In this document: one piece after another, positions 11,625 through 21,465 of the stretch
Layout: every line of letters starts with the position of its first letter
Numbering within the stretch: position 1 is the first letter of the stretch
Source of the DNA: Curtobacterium ammoniigenes NBRC 101786
Lineage (GTDB): Bacteria > Actinomycetota > Actinomycetes > Actinomycetales > Microbacteriaceae
Direction: 5' to 3'
Length of the DNA: 64,000 nt
Assembly (NCBI RefSeq): GCF_001571045.1
Contig: NZ_BCSV01000006.1
Coordinates: forward strand, 62,001-126,000
Notes under the pieces: generated by a model
What the model saw: only the letters and a program-made list of their open reading frames with translations
Told to the model about the DNA's origin: nothing
Database searches by the model: none
Made by a program: the position numbers and the translations under genes

Positions 11625-12210
11625 CAGCGGGCTCACTATCGCGTGTCCGCATCGCCGCTCCTCGAGCGTCTGCCCCCGGGGAGTCGATCGATTGTGAATC
11701 GTCGTGAGACTCGGTCTGGTCCTGAACGTCGACGGCGCTCGTCATGGTGTTGAGGAATCGAACGATGACATCGGTCGCAGCTGCGGGGAGGTCGCTGGCC
11801 GCAGCAACGGTGCGGTTGTCCATCGCTTCAATGATTGCGAGCGCTTCACGCATCGCGCTACCAGTCGCTGTGAGGATGATGCCGCGGCGGTCGTCGGGAT
11901 CGGCCTCCCGCTCGACGTAGCCCGACCGGACCAGCCGATCGACCAGCGCTGATGTCGATGCTGCTGTGATGCCGAGGCGTTCAGCCAAGAGCTTCGCGTT
12001 GACCTTCCGGCCCTCGTGCTCGGCGTTGATCAAGATCCGCAGCGCGGCGAGTCCGTTCTCGCCGACGCCGAGCGCTTCTCGGGCGCGCCGCCCGGCCGCG
12101 GCTTCAGCGGTGCGATAGCGGCGGAGGGCGTTGAGGACATCGATAGCCGATGCCTCGGGACTTGCTCCATACCAGAATCCCGAGGCACCAGGAAGGTGCT
12201 GGGAGGACAT
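11617..12210 (-). CDS. MarR-family transcriptional regulator
   Basis: A 197-residue winged-helix repressor-type regulator. The recognition segment AKLLAERLGITAASTSALVDRLVRSGYVERE and the wing motif DPDDRRGIILT are classic MarR features. The C-terminus has a 40-residue acidic, low-complexity tail unusual for MarR. The start is set at the ATG at 12210, because the longer frame would run across an inverted repeat at 12221-12246 that looks like the operator. It lies downstream of the MFS gene on the same strand. The ligand is unknown. Confidence 0.85.
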   Translation of the reverse strand: MSSQHLPGASGFWYGASPEASAIDVLNALRRYRTAEAAAGRRAREALGVGENGLAALRILINAEHEGRKVNAKLLAERLGITAASTSALVDRLVRSGYVEREADPDDRRGIILTATGSAMREALAIIEAMDNRTVAAASDLPAAATDVIVRFLNTMTSAVDVQDQTESHDDSQSIDSPGADARGAAMRTRDSEPADR

Positions 12211-12220
12211 GTGATCAATG

Positions 12221-12246
12221 CTAGACGCTCTAACTAGTTTGTCTAG
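12221..12246 (-). promoter_or_regulatory. Candidate operator in front of the MarR gene
   Basis: CTAGAC (12221-12226) and GTCTAG (12241-12246) form a 26-bp dyad that also encloses the palindrome AACTAGTT (12232-12239). It starts 10 bp upstream of the MarR ATG, the usual place for MarR autoregulation. Confidence 0.6.
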
Positions 12247-12316
12247 CAGCGGGGGGCTTTGCCGCGCTATTTGACAGGGTCCCACCGTGCTCGTCGTCAG
12301 AGCGTGATCCTGTCGG

Positions 12317-13651
12317 TCACACCCCGCTCGAGCGGTCTGCGACGACTTCGTCCCGCTCCAACGCGCGGCGCAGTCGTCCGTCCGCTCCTGACGCCGTGGC
12401 CGCGGATGCCGTCACGACGGCGAAGCGCAGCGGCGCGCGGGAGTCGAATCGAAGGCGCAAGTTCTGTGATCGGGTGAGCCAGACCGCAGCGATCGCGAAT
12501 GCGACGAATCCGGAAGCCGCTCCGACGCCGAGCGACCATCGTGGTCCGAAGGCGTCCGCGACCCAGCCGACGACCGGGGCTCCGAGAGGTGTGCCACCAG
12601 CGAAGATCGCCATGTAAAGCGCCATAACGCGGCCCCGCATAGCGGCCTCCGTGGTCGTCTGCACGAGCGAGTTCGCCGTGTTCATGAATGTCATCGACAC
12701 CAGGCCGAGCAGCGCGAGCACTGCGCCGAACGTCCAGTAGGTCGGCATCAGGGCCGCGACCCCGCAGGCGACACCGAACCCAGCGGCCGCCCCGACGAGC
12801 AGCCGAATCCGTGGGCGGTCGCGGCGCGCGGCGAGAAGCGCGCCGCCCACCGACCCGATCGCCATGATCGAGTTGAGGAGCCCGAACTCTCCCGCGCCTC
12901 GGTGGAACACGATCTCGGACATCGTCGAGGTGAAGATCGGGAAGTTGACTCCGAATGTGCCGACGACGAACACCATCGCCAGCACGATCATGATGTCCGG
13001 TCGAGTCCGGACGTATGCGAATCCCGCTTTGATCTGGCCCGGCCCACGGCCCGCTTTCGAGCGCTTCGTCAGCTGTGCGGGGTCGATGAAGCGCAGTGCG
13101 CCGAGGACCGCCAGGAACGATGCCGCGTTCAGGATGAAGACCCAGCCAGAGCCGATCGCGGTGATCAGGAGGCCGGCCACGGCCGGTCCGATCAGTCGCG
13201 CGCCATTGAATGACGCGGAGTTCAGCGCGACCGCGTTCGGCACATGCTCTCCGCGTACGACGTCAGAGACGAATGCCTGTCGAACGGGGGCGTCGAAGGC
13301 AGCGACGACGCCGAGGGCCAGCGCGAACCCATAGACGCTGAGGAGCGTCGCGGTGTTCGTCAGCACCATGATGCCGAGCGCGAGTCCGAGTGCGCCCATC
13401 AGCAGCTGCGTCAGCATCAAAGTGCGTCGCCGGTCGAATCGATCCGCAATGAGACCGGAGATCGGCATGAAGAGCAACTGGGGGCCGAACTGGCAGGCCA
13501 TCGTGACACCGACAGCTACGGCGCTGTTGTGCGTCAGGTGCGTGAGCACAATCCAGTCTTGGGCGGTGCGCTGCATCCAGGTGCCGACGTTCGACACGAG
13601 GGCGCCCGAGAACCAGATGCGGTAGTTTCGCCCGCTGAGCGATCGGAACAT
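12317..13651 (-). CDS. MFS exporter (Enterobactin/EntS-like group)
   Basis: A 444-residue major facilitator protein with about 12 membrane helices. It begins with the MFRSLSGRNYRIWFSG signature common to the EntS-like exporter group and has the loop motif GLIADRFDRRR between helices 2 and 3. The start is the ATG at 13651, five bases after the stop of the preceding MarR gene, with an alternative GTG at 13660. Operon position suggests that the MarR protein at 13.7 kb controls it. It probably exports a toxic small molecule; the substrate is unknown. Confidence 0.85.
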   Translation of the reverse strand: MFRSLSGRNYRIWFSGALVSNVGTWMQRTAQDWIVLTHLTHNSAVAVGVTMACQFGPQLLFMPISGLIADRFDRRRTLMLTQLLMGALGLALGIMVLTNTATLLSVYGFALALGVVAAFDAPVRQAFVSDVVRGEHVPNAVALNSASFNGARLIGPAVAGLLITAIGSGWVFILNAASFLAVLGALRFIDPAQLTKRSKAGRGPGQIKAGFAYVRTRPDIMIVLAMVFVVGTFGVNFPIFTSTMSEIVFHRGAGEFGLLNSIMAIGSVGGALLAARRDRPRIRLLVGAAAGFGVACGVAALMPTYWTFGAVLALLGLVSMTFMNTANSLVQTTTEAAMRGRVMALYMAIFAGGTPLGAPVVGWVADAFGPRWSLGVGAASGFVAFAIAAVWLTRSQNLRLRFDSRAPLRFAVVTASAATASGADGRLRRALERDEVVADRSSGV

Positions 13652-13656
13652 GGAGC

Positions 13657-14115
13657 TCACTGCTGCGCGAGCCTCCTCAGAATCAGGGTCGCGGCGGCAA
13701 GTGTCTTCCGCTCGTCGGGCGAGAGTCGAGCGAGCCGGGGGCTCAGCCACGCATCACGGCGCCGCCGGGTCTCGGCGACGAGCGCGGTGCCGGACGCTGT
13801 CGGCTCGAGAAGCACGCGTCGACGGTCCGCGTCGTCCACCGACTTGGAGATCAGTCCACGGTCGAGGAGCGCAGCGACAGTCTTCGTCATGGAGGGCGGG
13901 GTCACCCCTTCGACACGGCTCAGCTCTCCGAGCGTCTTGGCGCCCTCGCGATCAAGGCGGGCGAGGGCTGAGAAGAGCGAGTCCGGGAGCGAGGCGTCGG
14001 CCTTCTCATTGCGCAGTCGTCGAGAGAGACGGTTGACAGACACGCGGAGGTCGGTGCTGAGGGACGCATGGGGTGCGGCTCGCGGGGGCGAGGGTATCGG
14101 CGGGCTCATGGTCAC
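13657..14115 (-). CDS. MarR-family regulator of the adjacent MFS gene
   Basis: A 152-residue MarR protein. The DNA-binding part reads LGELSRVEGVTPPSMTKTVA, followed by the wing segment VDDADRRRVLLEPT. It is first in a two-gene operon with the MFS exporter, the standard layout for a self-regulated efflux pair. A 19-bp dyad lies just upstream of the start. An alternative start is the ATG two codons later. Confidence 0.87.
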   Translation of the reverse strand: MTMSPPIPSPPRAAPHASLSTDLRVSVNRLSRRLRNEKADASLPDSLFSALARLDREGAKTLGELSRVEGVTPPSMTKTVAALLDRGLISKSVDDADRRRVLLEPTASGTALVAETRRRRDAWLSPRLARLSPDERKTLAAATLILRRLAQQ

Positions 14116-14132
14116 GTCAGCGATCGTAGCAA

Positions 14133-14151
14133 ATTAGTTCGGTGAACGAAT
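14133..14151. promoter_or_regulatory. Candidate MarR operator upstream of the MarR-MFS operon
   Basis: ATTAGTTC (14133-14140) and GAACGAAT (14144-14151) are inverse in seven of eight positions with a 3-bp spacer. The site lies 18 bp upstream of the MarR start codon, in AT-richer sequence than its surroundings. Confidence 0.55.
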
Positions 14152-14206
14152 CAATGCGCGCACAGGATCGTGTCCGATTGGCGCATCCGTCTGCCAAGAT
14201 GGCGCT

Positions 14207-15073
14207 GTGCCAACGTTCTCAGCCGCCCGGGGTGATGCGTCGTTCCGCGATGCGTTCGGGGTCGAGATCATGTACTCGACCTGGCGAGCCGGAAAGCCGC
14301 GCGGGCTGGTTCAGATCGCGCACGGCGTTGGTGAGCACGGCCTCCGGTACGAGCCCCTCGCCCAGGACCTCGTTCAGGCGGGCTTCACCGTCTACGTGAA
14401 CGATCATCGGGGTCACGGTCGCACGGGCATGGCGCAGTGGGATGGCGATCGATCGAAGCTCGGTCGTCTCGGGCCCGGCGGTCTTCGAGCGGCGATCGCG
14501 GCGGTCCGACAGATGACGCGCGTCGCCCAGGAGGAGGAGCCGGGCCTCCCTGTGGTGCTCCTCGGCCACTCGTGGGGCTCGCTCATGGCGCAGAAGATCG
14601 TGAACGAGGACAGCGGGGCCTATGCAGGAATCGTGCTGTCGGGATCGGCGTATCGGCTGCCAGGGTGGATGAACAGCGGCGATCTCAACAAGCGCCACGC
14701 AGCCTTAGGACCGACGCGATTCGAATGGCTCACACGAGACCGCTCGATCATCGACGCAATGGCCGTGGATCCGCTCGCGGTCGAGGCGAAGGTCGTCGAA
14801 CTGTTCGGGATCGCGGACACGCTTCGACTTCTCGGTGTGCCGCGTCGGGGCGTGCAGCACGACGTCCCGATGCTGCTGCAGGTCGGATCCGACGACCCGC
14901 TGGGCGGCCCGCGCTCGATCGAGCGGCTTGCGCGCGCATATCGGGAGCGTGCCGGGCTGTCCGACGTTGCAGTGCGGGTCTATCAGGACGCGCGGCACGA
15001 GATCTACAACGAGCTCAATCGCGACGAGGTCATCGCGGACCTCGTCGCCTGGCTGAACCGGATCGTGTCCTGA
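14207..15073 (+). CDS. Alpha/beta hydrolase (lysophospholipase / monoacylglycerol lipase-like)
   Basis: A 288-residue serine hydrolase of the S33-like Hydrolase_4 group. Motifs are HGVGEH (39-44, oxyanion region), DHRGHG (66-71), nucleophile elbow GHSWGS with S122, an acid in VGSDDPLGG, and catalytic H264 in DARHEIYNE. No signal peptide is seen, so it is cytoplasmic. The start is the GTG at 14207. Likely substrates are monoacyl lipids, by family only. It is divergent from the MarR-MFS operon. Confidence 0.87.
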   Translation: MPTFSAARGDASFRDAFGVEIMYSTWRAGKPRGLVQIAHGVGEHGLRYEPLAQDLVQAGFTVYVNDHRGHGRTGMAQWDGDRSKLGRLGPGGLRAAIAAVRQMTRVAQEEEPGLPVVLLGHSWGSLMAQKIVNEDSGAYAGIVLSGSAYRLPGWMNSGDLNKRHAALGPTRFEWLTRDRSIIDAMAVDPLAVEAKVVELFGIADTLRLLGVPRRGVQHDVPMLLQVGSDDPLGGPRSIERLARAYRERAGLSDVAVRVYQDARHEIYNELNRDEVIADLVAWLNRIVS

Positions 15074-15120
15074 CGCGCCAGCCGCCGACGCGGCCGAGTT
15101 GCGGCGCGTAGGGTCGAGCG

Positions 15121-15405
15121 ATGGCACGCGTTCACAACGACGAGGACCGACACCAGTATTCGCTTGTGGAGGACGGTGAGGTCATCGGATTCGCGGCGTA
15201 CGAGCTGGACGACGATGTGATCCGCTTCGTCCACACCGAGGTGGACCCGCAGTATCGGGGCGGGGGACATGCCTCCATGCTCGTCGAGCAGGCGCTCGAT
15301 GACGTCCGGTCAAGCGGTGGACGGACTGTGGTGCCGCAGTGCAGCTACGTCCGTGCCTGGATCGACCGTCACCCGGACTACCAGGAGCTGGTCGCGGAAG
15401 ACTGA
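15121..15405 (+). CDS. GNAT-family N-acetyltransferase (short YjdJ-type)
   Basis: A 94-residue protein of the small GNAT group. The acetyl-CoA loop appears as VDPQYRGGGHASMLV, followed by the helix EQALDDVRSSGG and the strand TVVPQCSYV, with the typical terminal WIDRHPDYQELV. These mini-acetyltransferases have unknown substrates. It lies 47 bp behind the hydrolase and may share its transcript. Confidence 0.85.
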   Translation: MARVHNDEDRHQYSLVEDGEVIGFAAYELDDDVIRFVHTEVDPQYRGGGHASMLVEQALDDVRSSGGRTVVPQCSYVRAWIDRHPDYQELVAED

Positions 15406-15410
15406 CGCGG

Positions 15411-15451
15411 CTCCTCGAGGGGGCGGCGTCGTTCGAAGACCCCTCGAGGAG
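15411..15451. terminator. Bidirectional hairpin between convergent genes
   Basis: CTCCTCGAGGGG at 15411-15422 is perfectly inverse to 15440-15451, with a 17-nt loop. It separates the GNAT gene from the opposing lplA stop at 15478. No strong T-tract is present. Confidence 0.6.
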
Positions 15452-15477
15452 GCCGTCGCCGTTTGAGCAAGCTCGCG

Positions 15478-16527
15478 TCAGGGGACGCGACGAAGCCATG
15501 CGTCGGTCGCGAATTTCGTGTCGACGAGCTGCTGTGCCCGGGCTCGCTCATCGTCCGTCACGGCACCGGGGTGCGCGTTGAAGCGCGCCGTGAATCCGGC
15601 GATGAGGCGGTCGATGATCTCGGCGCGGGAGAGGCCCGTCTGGGATCGGAGCGGATCCACCCGCTTCGCCGCACTCGTGGTCCCTTTGTCGCTCATCTTC
15701 TCGCGTCCGATGCGGAGGATCTGCACCATCTTCTCGCCGTCCATGTCGTAGCTCATGGTCGCGTGATGGAGGAGTGCGCCGGTCCCGAGCCGCTTCTGGG
15801 CCGCGCCCCCGATCTTGCCCTTGGCGGAACTGATGTCGTTGAGCGGCTGGTAGAACGCGTCGATCCCCATGCCGCGGAGCGCCTCGATCACCCACTCGTC
15901 GAGATACGCGTACGAGTCGGCGAAGCTCATTCCTTGCACGAGGTCGGTCGGCGCGTAGAGCGAGTAGCTGATGATTGCGCCGGCCTCCATGAGCATCGCG
16001 CCGCCACCCGAGATGCGACGGACGACCTGCACACCGTGCCGTGCAGCGCCGTCGGGGTCGACCTCGTTGCGGAGGGATTGGAAGCTCCCGATGACGACGG
16101 CGGACTCGTCCCACTCCCAGATCCGCAGGGTCGGACCGCGACGACCGGCCCCCACTTCTTCGGTGAGCACCTGGTCGAGCGCGAGGTGCTCATTCGGGGC
16201 GATCGGCCCTTCGTGGATGATCTCCCAGTCGTAGTCGCGCCAGCTCGTTGCGCGGGCCATCGATCGCCGCACCGCGACCGCAACCGCTTCCGGCGAGAAT
16301 CCGAGCAGCACGGCGCCCGAAGGAAGCGCCTCCCGCACCGCAGCGGCAATCGCTGCCGTGTCGGAATCCGCTCGCAGTCCGTTCACCGCGGCATTGATGT
16401 CACCGAGGGCGTCGTCCGGCTCGAGGAAGAAGTCGCCGGCGAGCTGGAAGTTCTGTATCCGACCGTCGACCACATCGAGGTCGACGACGACGAGCTTGCC
16501 GCCCGGGACTTTGTATTCTCCGTGCAC
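15478..16527 (-). CDS. lplA: Lipoate-protein ligase, circularly permuted domain order
   Basis: Adenylates lipoate and attaches it to the E2 and GcvH proteins. It has 349 residues from a GTG at 16527. Residues 1 to about 85 are the small accessory (lipoate_lig_C) domain (start MHGEYKVPGGKLVVVDLDVV), and the BPL/LplA catalytic domain follows. In E. coli LplA the order is the reverse; the permuted form is established for Streptomyces coelicolor. Catalytic motifs are RRISGGGAMLM and KGKIGGAAQKR with the ligase lysine. The usual histidine after the GGG loop is methionine here. It lies 9 bp downstream of the DHA2 transporter on the same strand. Confidence 0.88.
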   Translation of the reverse strand: MHGEYKVPGGKLVVVDLDVVDGRIQNFQLAGDFFLEPDDALGDINAAVNGLRADSDTAAIAAAVREALPSGAVLLGFSPEAVAVAVRRSMARATSWRDYDWEIIHEGPIAPNEHLALDQVLTEEVGAGRRGPTLRIWEWDESAVVIGSFQSLRNEVDPDGAARHGVQVVRRISGGGAMLMEAGAIISYSLYAPTDLVQGMSFADSYAYLDEWVIEALRGMGIDAFYQPLNDISSAKGKIGGAAQKRLGTGALLHHATMSYDMDGEKMVQILRIGREKMSDKGTTSAAKRVDPLRSQTGLSRAEIIDRLIAGFTARFNAHPGAVTDDERARAQQLVDTKFATDAWLRRVP

Positions 16528-16536
16528 GCAATCAGC

Positions 16537-19011
16537 CTATGACGCGGGCGAGTCTCCCGTGTGGCGGCCGTGGGCATGCTCGCTCGAACTGACCGCAGGG
16601 TCGGATTCAACGGCGGAGTCCGCGCGGCTCGATCCCTCATCGACGGGGTCGGCTTCGAGGACGGCTGCGTGCCGGGGAGTTCCACGAGAGCTCGTGTGCG
16701 CCGGCTCCGCGTCGACGGACCCCGTCGCGGAGTGCGCCCCGTGGGTAGGGGCGTCGGGAAGCGGGGCACGCGTGTCGCGCTGCGCGGCCGCGTCGGCACG
16801 AACGGGCGCGGGGGAGACGTCGGGCGACACGGGGATGGAGTCACTGCCATCGCTGTTCGGGGCGACGAGCGCGACGCCGGCATTTGCTGCGGCCTGCGCC
16901 TCCACGGGCACCTGGTCGGCGTTCGTCGCGGTGCGCGACACGGCATTCACGCCGTCGTCCGAGTCGCTTGGGTTCGCGCCCGCTGACGCTCGGGCCGCGT
17001 CGGCCTGTTCCTGGAGCCCGGACACCTTCCGCAACGGTGGGACGCGGAAGAACCACGTCAGGACGAACGCGAGGAGGATGACGCCGAGACCGACGGTGTA
17101 GACGGTGACGGCCGAGTCGCTGAACCCAACGAGGAACGGGCGGGTGAGGGCACGGTCGGCACCGTTCAGGAACGACGTGTCGGTCGTGTCGGAGGCGCTC
17201 CCACCGCCCGTGCCGGAGCGGAGCTTCGAGAGGATGGTCGGCACGGACTTGTCGACGTAGTACCGACGATCCGCGCTGTTCGACCAGTCGACGACGAGGG
17301 CGCCGTTCTGCACGGATGCGTGCGCCTGCTTCGCAACGGCTGCAAGCGCGTTCGCCTCGGCTTTCGGTTTCGCCGCGGCGACCTGCTGGTCGATGACGGA
17401 TTGCTCTGCCGATGCTGGAACCGCTCCGGCGGCGACCTGCCCCTGAACCGCCTTCGTCACCTGCTGCGTCACTGCTGCGTCTGCTGCGGCCTTCGCTTTC
17501 GCCTCACCCGCGCTGAGCGATCCGTCGATGCCCTTCTTCAGCGGCGTCACGATCGGGTCCCAGATCTGATGCATGACGCCTTGGTTTCGTGGAGCTCCGG
17601 CGACCGCCGGGTTCAGCGCGGCGTCCAAGGCGTTGGTCAGGTCCGCTTTGTTCGACAGGGCGTTCGTGATGTTCGTCGGCATCAGCGAGAACAGAACGGA
17701 GAGCAGCACGGCGGTCCCAAGCGTTCCACCGATCTGTCGGAAGAAGGTCGCGGCGCTCGTCGCCACACCGATATCGCGCGGAGCGACGGAGTTCTGGGCA
17801 GCGAGCGTCAACGTCTGCATGAGCTGTCCGAGTCCGAGGCCGATCCCGAACATGCCGAGCATCAGGAACCAGAGGGGCGTGTCCGCCGTGATGCGCGTGA
17901 GGAGCACGAAGCCGATCGCCGTGCTGGCTGTTCCGGTGACCGGGAAGATCCGGTAGTGGCCAGTGCGCGAGACGATCTGGCCCGAGCCGATCGACGCGAT
18001 CATGAGGCCCAGGACCATCGGAAGCATCGAGAAACCGGACTGCGTCGGAGTCACGCCCTTGACGATCTGCAGGTAGAGCGGGATCGTCAGCATCGCGCCG
18101 AACATCCCGAATCCGACGAGCACGCTGAGGATCGTCGCCATTGAGAAGACATGGGACCCGAACAGCTTCAGGGGGATGATCGCGTCGTCGCCCATGAAGC
18201 GTTCGACGATGACGAAGAGCACGAAGCCGACGGCGCCGGTCACATAGCAGGCCCATGAGCCGGGGCTTGTCCAGCCCCAGGTCCGTCCTTGCTCCGCAAC
18301 CAGCAGCAACGGGACCAGGGTGACGATGACGAGCGCGGCACCCCACCAGTCGATTCGCGGCGCTCTCCGTTCGCCAACCTTCGGCAGGTGCAAGAAGGTG
18401 AGGACCATGAAGAGCGCGACGATCCCGATCGGCACGTTGATGAGGAACACCCACCGCCAGCCGCTGATGAAAAAGATCTGACTGGCGCCGGCGAACACTC
18501 CGCCGACCAGGGGGCCGATCACGCTCGAGATGCCGAAGACGGCGAGGAAGTAGCCCTGGTACTTCGCGCGCTCACGGGGAGCGAGCATGTCGCCCATGAT
18601 TGCGAGCGGCAGCGACATCAGACCTCCGGCGCCGATGCCCTGAATGGCACGGAACGCCGCCAGCATCAGCATGGTCTGCGAGAACGACGACGCGAATGAC
18701 CCGACGATGAAGATGCCGATTGCGGTGAGGAAGAGCGGTCGGCGACCGAAGATGTCCGAGAGCTTCCCGTAGATGGGCGTCATGATCGTCGACGCGATGA
18801 GGTAACCGGTCGTGACCCACGCCTGCTGGTTCAGTCCGTGCAGGTCGTCGCCGATGGTTCGGATCGCGGTGCCGACTACCGTCTGGTCGAGTGCGCCGAG
18901 GAACATCCCGGCCATGAGCCCGTAGATGACGAGAAGGATCTGGCGGTGGGACATCACCGCGCTGGATGCCGTCGTCGGCGCCGGGGCGGGAGCGGTGGCG
19001 GTCTGCGTCAT
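16537..19011 (-). CDS. DHA2-family (EmrB/QacA) MFS drug exporter with long extensions
   Basis: Proton-driven 14-helix multidrug exporter. The N-terminal half is canonical ([43 protein letters not shown]). At 824 residues it is some 300 longer than usual. Part of the excess is a large loop between the last two helices (about residues 470-610), rich in Ala, Gln and Lys. The rest is a hydrophilic Ala/Ser/Asp/Pro tail of about 150 residues. The start is the ATG at 19011. The substrate is unknown. It is upstream of lplA, with which it may be co-transcribed. Confidence 0.88.
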   Translation of the reverse strand: MTQTATAPAPAPTTASSAVMSHRQILLVIYGLMAGMFLGALDQTVVGTAIRTIGDDLHGLNQQAWVTTGYLIASTIMTPIYGKLSDIFGRRPLFLTAIGIFIVGSFASSFSQTMLMLAAFRAIQGIGAGGLMSLPLAIMGDMLAPRERAKYQGYFLAVFGISSVIGPLVGGVFAGASQIFFISGWRWVFLINVPIGIVALFMVLTFLHLPKVGERRAPRIDWWGAALVIVTLVPLLLVAEQGRTWGWTSPGSWACYVTGAVGFVLFVIVERFMGDDAIIPLKLFGSHVFSMATILSVLVGFGMFGAMLTIPLYLQIVKGVTPTQSGFSMLPMVLGLMIASIGSGQIVSRTGHYRIFPVTGTASTAIGFVLLTRITADTPLWFLMLGMFGIGLGLGQLMQTLTLAAQNSVAPRDIGVATSAATFFRQIGGTLGTAVLLSVLFSLMPTNITNALSNKADLTNALDAALNPAVAGAPRNQGVMHQIWDPIVTPLKKGIDGSLSAGEAKAKAAADAAVTQQVTKAVQGQVAAGAVPASAEQSVIDQQVAAAKPKAEANALAAVAKQAHASVQNGALVVDWSNSADRRYYVDKSVPTILSKLRSGTGGGSASDTTDTSFLNGADRALTRPFLVGFSDSAVTVYTVGLGVILLAFVLTWFFRVPPLRKVSGLQEQADAARASAGANPSDSDDGVNAVSRTATNADQVPVEAQAAANAGVALVAPNSDGSDSIPVSPDVSPAPVRADAAAQRDTRAPLPDAPTHGAHSATGSVDAEPAHTSSRGTPRHAAVLEADPVDEGSSRADSAVESDPAVSSSEHAHGRHTGDSPAS

Positions 19012-19197
19012 GGCGGTTGTTCTCGTTTCGTCCTGGGAGATCGACGTGAGGCCAATCCGGCGCGCGCACGAACGACAGCGCCGACAGACGGCCAGGGTAT
19101 TCCTTCGGGTTCGAATCCGATCTCGGATGCTCCGGTTGCGCCGCTCGCTGTCCGCGAACGCTGTCGCGTTGTCGGCGTCGTGCGTGCGGCGTCGACG

Positions 19198-20817
19198 TCA
19201 GGGGCGCAATGCTGCGTCCACGATGTCCTTTGCTTCGTGCTGGACCTGCTGCAGATGCTCGCGTGACACGAACGACTCGGCGTAGATCTTGTAGACGTCC
19301 TCGGTACCCGAAGGGCGTGCGGCGAACCATGCCCGGTCGGTGACCACCTTGACGCCCCCGATTGCCGCGCCGTTCCCCGGCGCCTTCGACAGTTTTGCCG
19401 TGATCTGGTCCCCGGCGAGCGTCGTCGCGCTGATCGCGTCGCCGTCGAGCTTCGCGAGCGCGGCCTTCTCGGACTTCGACGCTGCCGCGTCGACGCGTTC
19501 GTACACGGGGTCGCCGAAGCGCTCGGTGAGCTCGACGTAGAGCTGGGACGGTGTCTTCCCCGTGACGGCGATGATCTCCGAGGCGAGCAGCGCGAGGATG
19601 ATGCCGTCCTTGTCGGTGGTCCACGCAGTGCCGTCCATGCGAAGGAATGAGGCGCCGGCGGATTCCTCTCCGCCGAACGCGACCGACCCGTCGATGAGGC
19701 CGGGCACGAACCATTTGAAGCCGACCGGGACCTCCCAAAGTCGGCGCCCGAGCGATTCGGCGACACGGTCGATCACGCTCGATGAGACGAGCGTCTTCCC
19801 GATCGCGGCGTCATCTCGCCAATTCGGACGGTGCGCGTAGAGGTACTCGATCGCGACCGCGAGGTAGTGGTTCGGGTTCATCAGGCCGCCGTCGGGGGTG
19901 ACGATGCCGTGGCGGTCCGCGTCGGCGTCGTTTCCGGTCAGGACCTGGTACTCATCCTTGTGGGCGACGACGGACGCCATCGCCGACGGGCTCGACGGGT
20001 CCATGCGGATCTTTCCGTCCCAGTCGAGCGTCATGAAGGACCATGTCGGGTCGACGTCGGGGTTGACCACGGTGATGTCGAGCCCGTAGTGATCCCGGAT
20101 GAGGTTCCAATACGGGAGGCTCGCGCCGCCGAGCGGGTCAGCGCCGATGCGGACGCCCGCCCGTTTGATGGCGGCGATGTCGACGACGTTCTCCAGGTCA
20201 TGGACGTAGGTGCGGAGGAAGTCGTATCGACCCGGCGTCGCCTGTTCCTGCCGCCGAACGTCGGCATTCCCGCCCGCCAGCAAGTCGTTCGCGCGGTTTG
20301 CGATCCACGACGTCGCGTCGCTATCCGCTGGTCCGCCATGCGGTGGGTTGTACTTGAAGCCGCCGTCGCGCGGGGGGTTATGGCTCGGGGTGATGACGAT
20401 GCCGTCGGCGGTGTCGTCGTGCCCTGCGCGGTTGTACGTGATGATCGCGTGGGACAGCGCGGGGGTCGGCACATAGCCGTTGTCGCTGTCTGCGAGGACG
20501 GTTACACCGTTCGCAGCGAGCACCTCGAGTGCGGTGCGTTCGGCCGGACCGGAAAGCGCGTGGGTGTCACGGCCAATGAAGAGGGGGCCGGTCGTGCCCT
20601 GCGACGCTCGGTATTCGACGATCGCCTGCGTGATGGCGGCAATGTGCGCATCGTTGAAGGCCGTGTCGAGCGACGACCCGCGGTGACCGGAGGTTCCGAA
20701 GACGACCCGCTGCTCCGGCACGGAGACGTCCGGTACGCGGTCGTAGTAGGCCGCGGTCAGCTCCTGCAGATCGACGAGGTCTTCAGCGGTGGCTGGGGTT
20801 CCTGCTCGGTCGTTCAT
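19198..20817 (-). CDS. pgm: Phosphoglucomutase (alpha-D-glucose phosphate-specific)
   Basis: Interconverts glucose-1-phosphate and glucose-6-phosphate for glycogen and cell-wall precursors. It has 539 residues. Motifs are GTSGHRG (41-47), the phosphoserine loop TPSHNPP with S145, the metal loop [10 protein letters not shown], the sugar loop FGGEESAG, and the phosphate-binding [15 protein letters not shown] near the end. The start is the ATG at 20817; the longer frame upstream is not homologous. It is divergent from the MarR gene at 20.9 kb and 186 bp upstream of the DHA2 gene. Confidence 0.95.
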   Translation of the reverse strand: MNDRAGTPATAEDLVDLQELTAAYYDRVPDVSVPEQRVVFGTSGHRGSSLDTAFNDAHIAAITQAIVEYRASQGTTGPLFIGRDTHALSGPAERTALEVLAANGVTVLADSDNGYVPTPALSHAIITYNRAGHDDTADGIVITPSHNPPRDGGFKYNPPHGGPADSDATSWIANRANDLLAGGNADVRRQEQATPGRYDFLRTYVHDLENVVDIAAIKRAGVRIGADPLGGASLPYWNLIRDHYGLDITVVNPDVDPTWSFMTLDWDGKIRMDPSSPSAMASVVAHKDEYQVLTGNDADADRHGIVTPDGGLMNPNHYLAVAIEYLYAHRPNWRDDAAIGKTLVSSSVIDRVAESLGRRLWEVPVGFKWFVPGLIDGSVAFGGEESAGASFLRMDGTAWTTDKDGIILALLASEIIAVTGKTPSQLYVELTERFGDPVYERVDAAASKSEKAALAKLDGDAISATTLAGDQITAKLSKAPGNGAAIGGVKVVTDRAWFAARPSGTEDVYKIYAESFVSREHLQQVQHEAKDIVDAALRP

Positions 20818-20915
20818 CGCTCCATCCTGGCACCGGCGAGAGAACGATGCGCGAGCGGGCGATGCCCTGTGGATAACACTGGTTGCAGCGACAACTGATT
20901 GATAATCTGCTCTGC

Positions 20916-21455
20916 ATGACGGATACGCCACCCGACGACGCCGTCCGCTGGCTCCGACCCGACGAACTCCGCGCCTGGATGAAGCTCGTGGCGGTTATCG
21001 AACTGCTGCCTGCGGCGCTCGACTCCCAGCTGCAGCGCGACTCGGAACTCACCCACTTCGACTACATGGTGCTCGCGATGCTCTCCGACGCTGCGGGGCG
21101 TCGTATGCGGATGACCGCGCTCGCTGCGGCGACGAACAGCTCGCTGCCGCGTCTGTCGCATGTGGCCACGCGCCTCGAGCGACGCGGGCTGATCGTCCGG
21201 AGCCAATGCTCGTCCGATCGTCGCGCAACCGAGGTGCAGTTGAGCGACGAAGGGTTCGACCTGCTCGTCGCTGCGGCGCCGGGCCACGTCGCAGCGGCTC
21301 GGGAGTACGTCATCGATGCGTTGAGCGCCGAACAAGTCGCCCAGCTCGACGCGATCGCGCGGGCCATGCTGCAACGCCTCGACCCGGACTGCCGGCTCGC
21401 CGCGCTCTCGAACCCGCAGGGCGCTGCGACGGAGGCGAGTGGAGCCTCCCGATAG
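20916..21455 (+). CDS. MarR-family transcriptional regulator
   Basis: A 179-residue MarR protein. It carries [20 protein letters not shown], then the recognition region [20 protein letters not shown] and the wing [15 protein letters not shown]. The start is the ATG at 20916. The 98-bp gap to the divergent pgm holds a small dyad GTTG-N6-CAAC that could be its site. The stop is 10 bp before pheA, so the two may be co-transcribed, but no link to phenylalanine synthesis is evident. Confidence 0.85.
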   Translation: MTDTPPDDAVRWLRPDELRAWMKLVAVIELLPAALDSQLQRDSELTHFDYMVLAMLSDAAGRRMRMTALAAATNSSLPRLSHVATRLERRGLIVRSQCSSDRRATEVQLSDEGFDLLVAAAPGHVAAAREYVIDALSAEQVAQLDAIARAMLQRLDPDCRLAALSNPQGAATEASGASR

Positions 21456-21465
21456 GCTTCCCGGC

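Noticed and set aside
14142-14399. An alternative small gene before the alpha/beta hydrolase
   Set aside because: It is the out-of-frame shadow of the hydrolase, which has all catalytic motifs.
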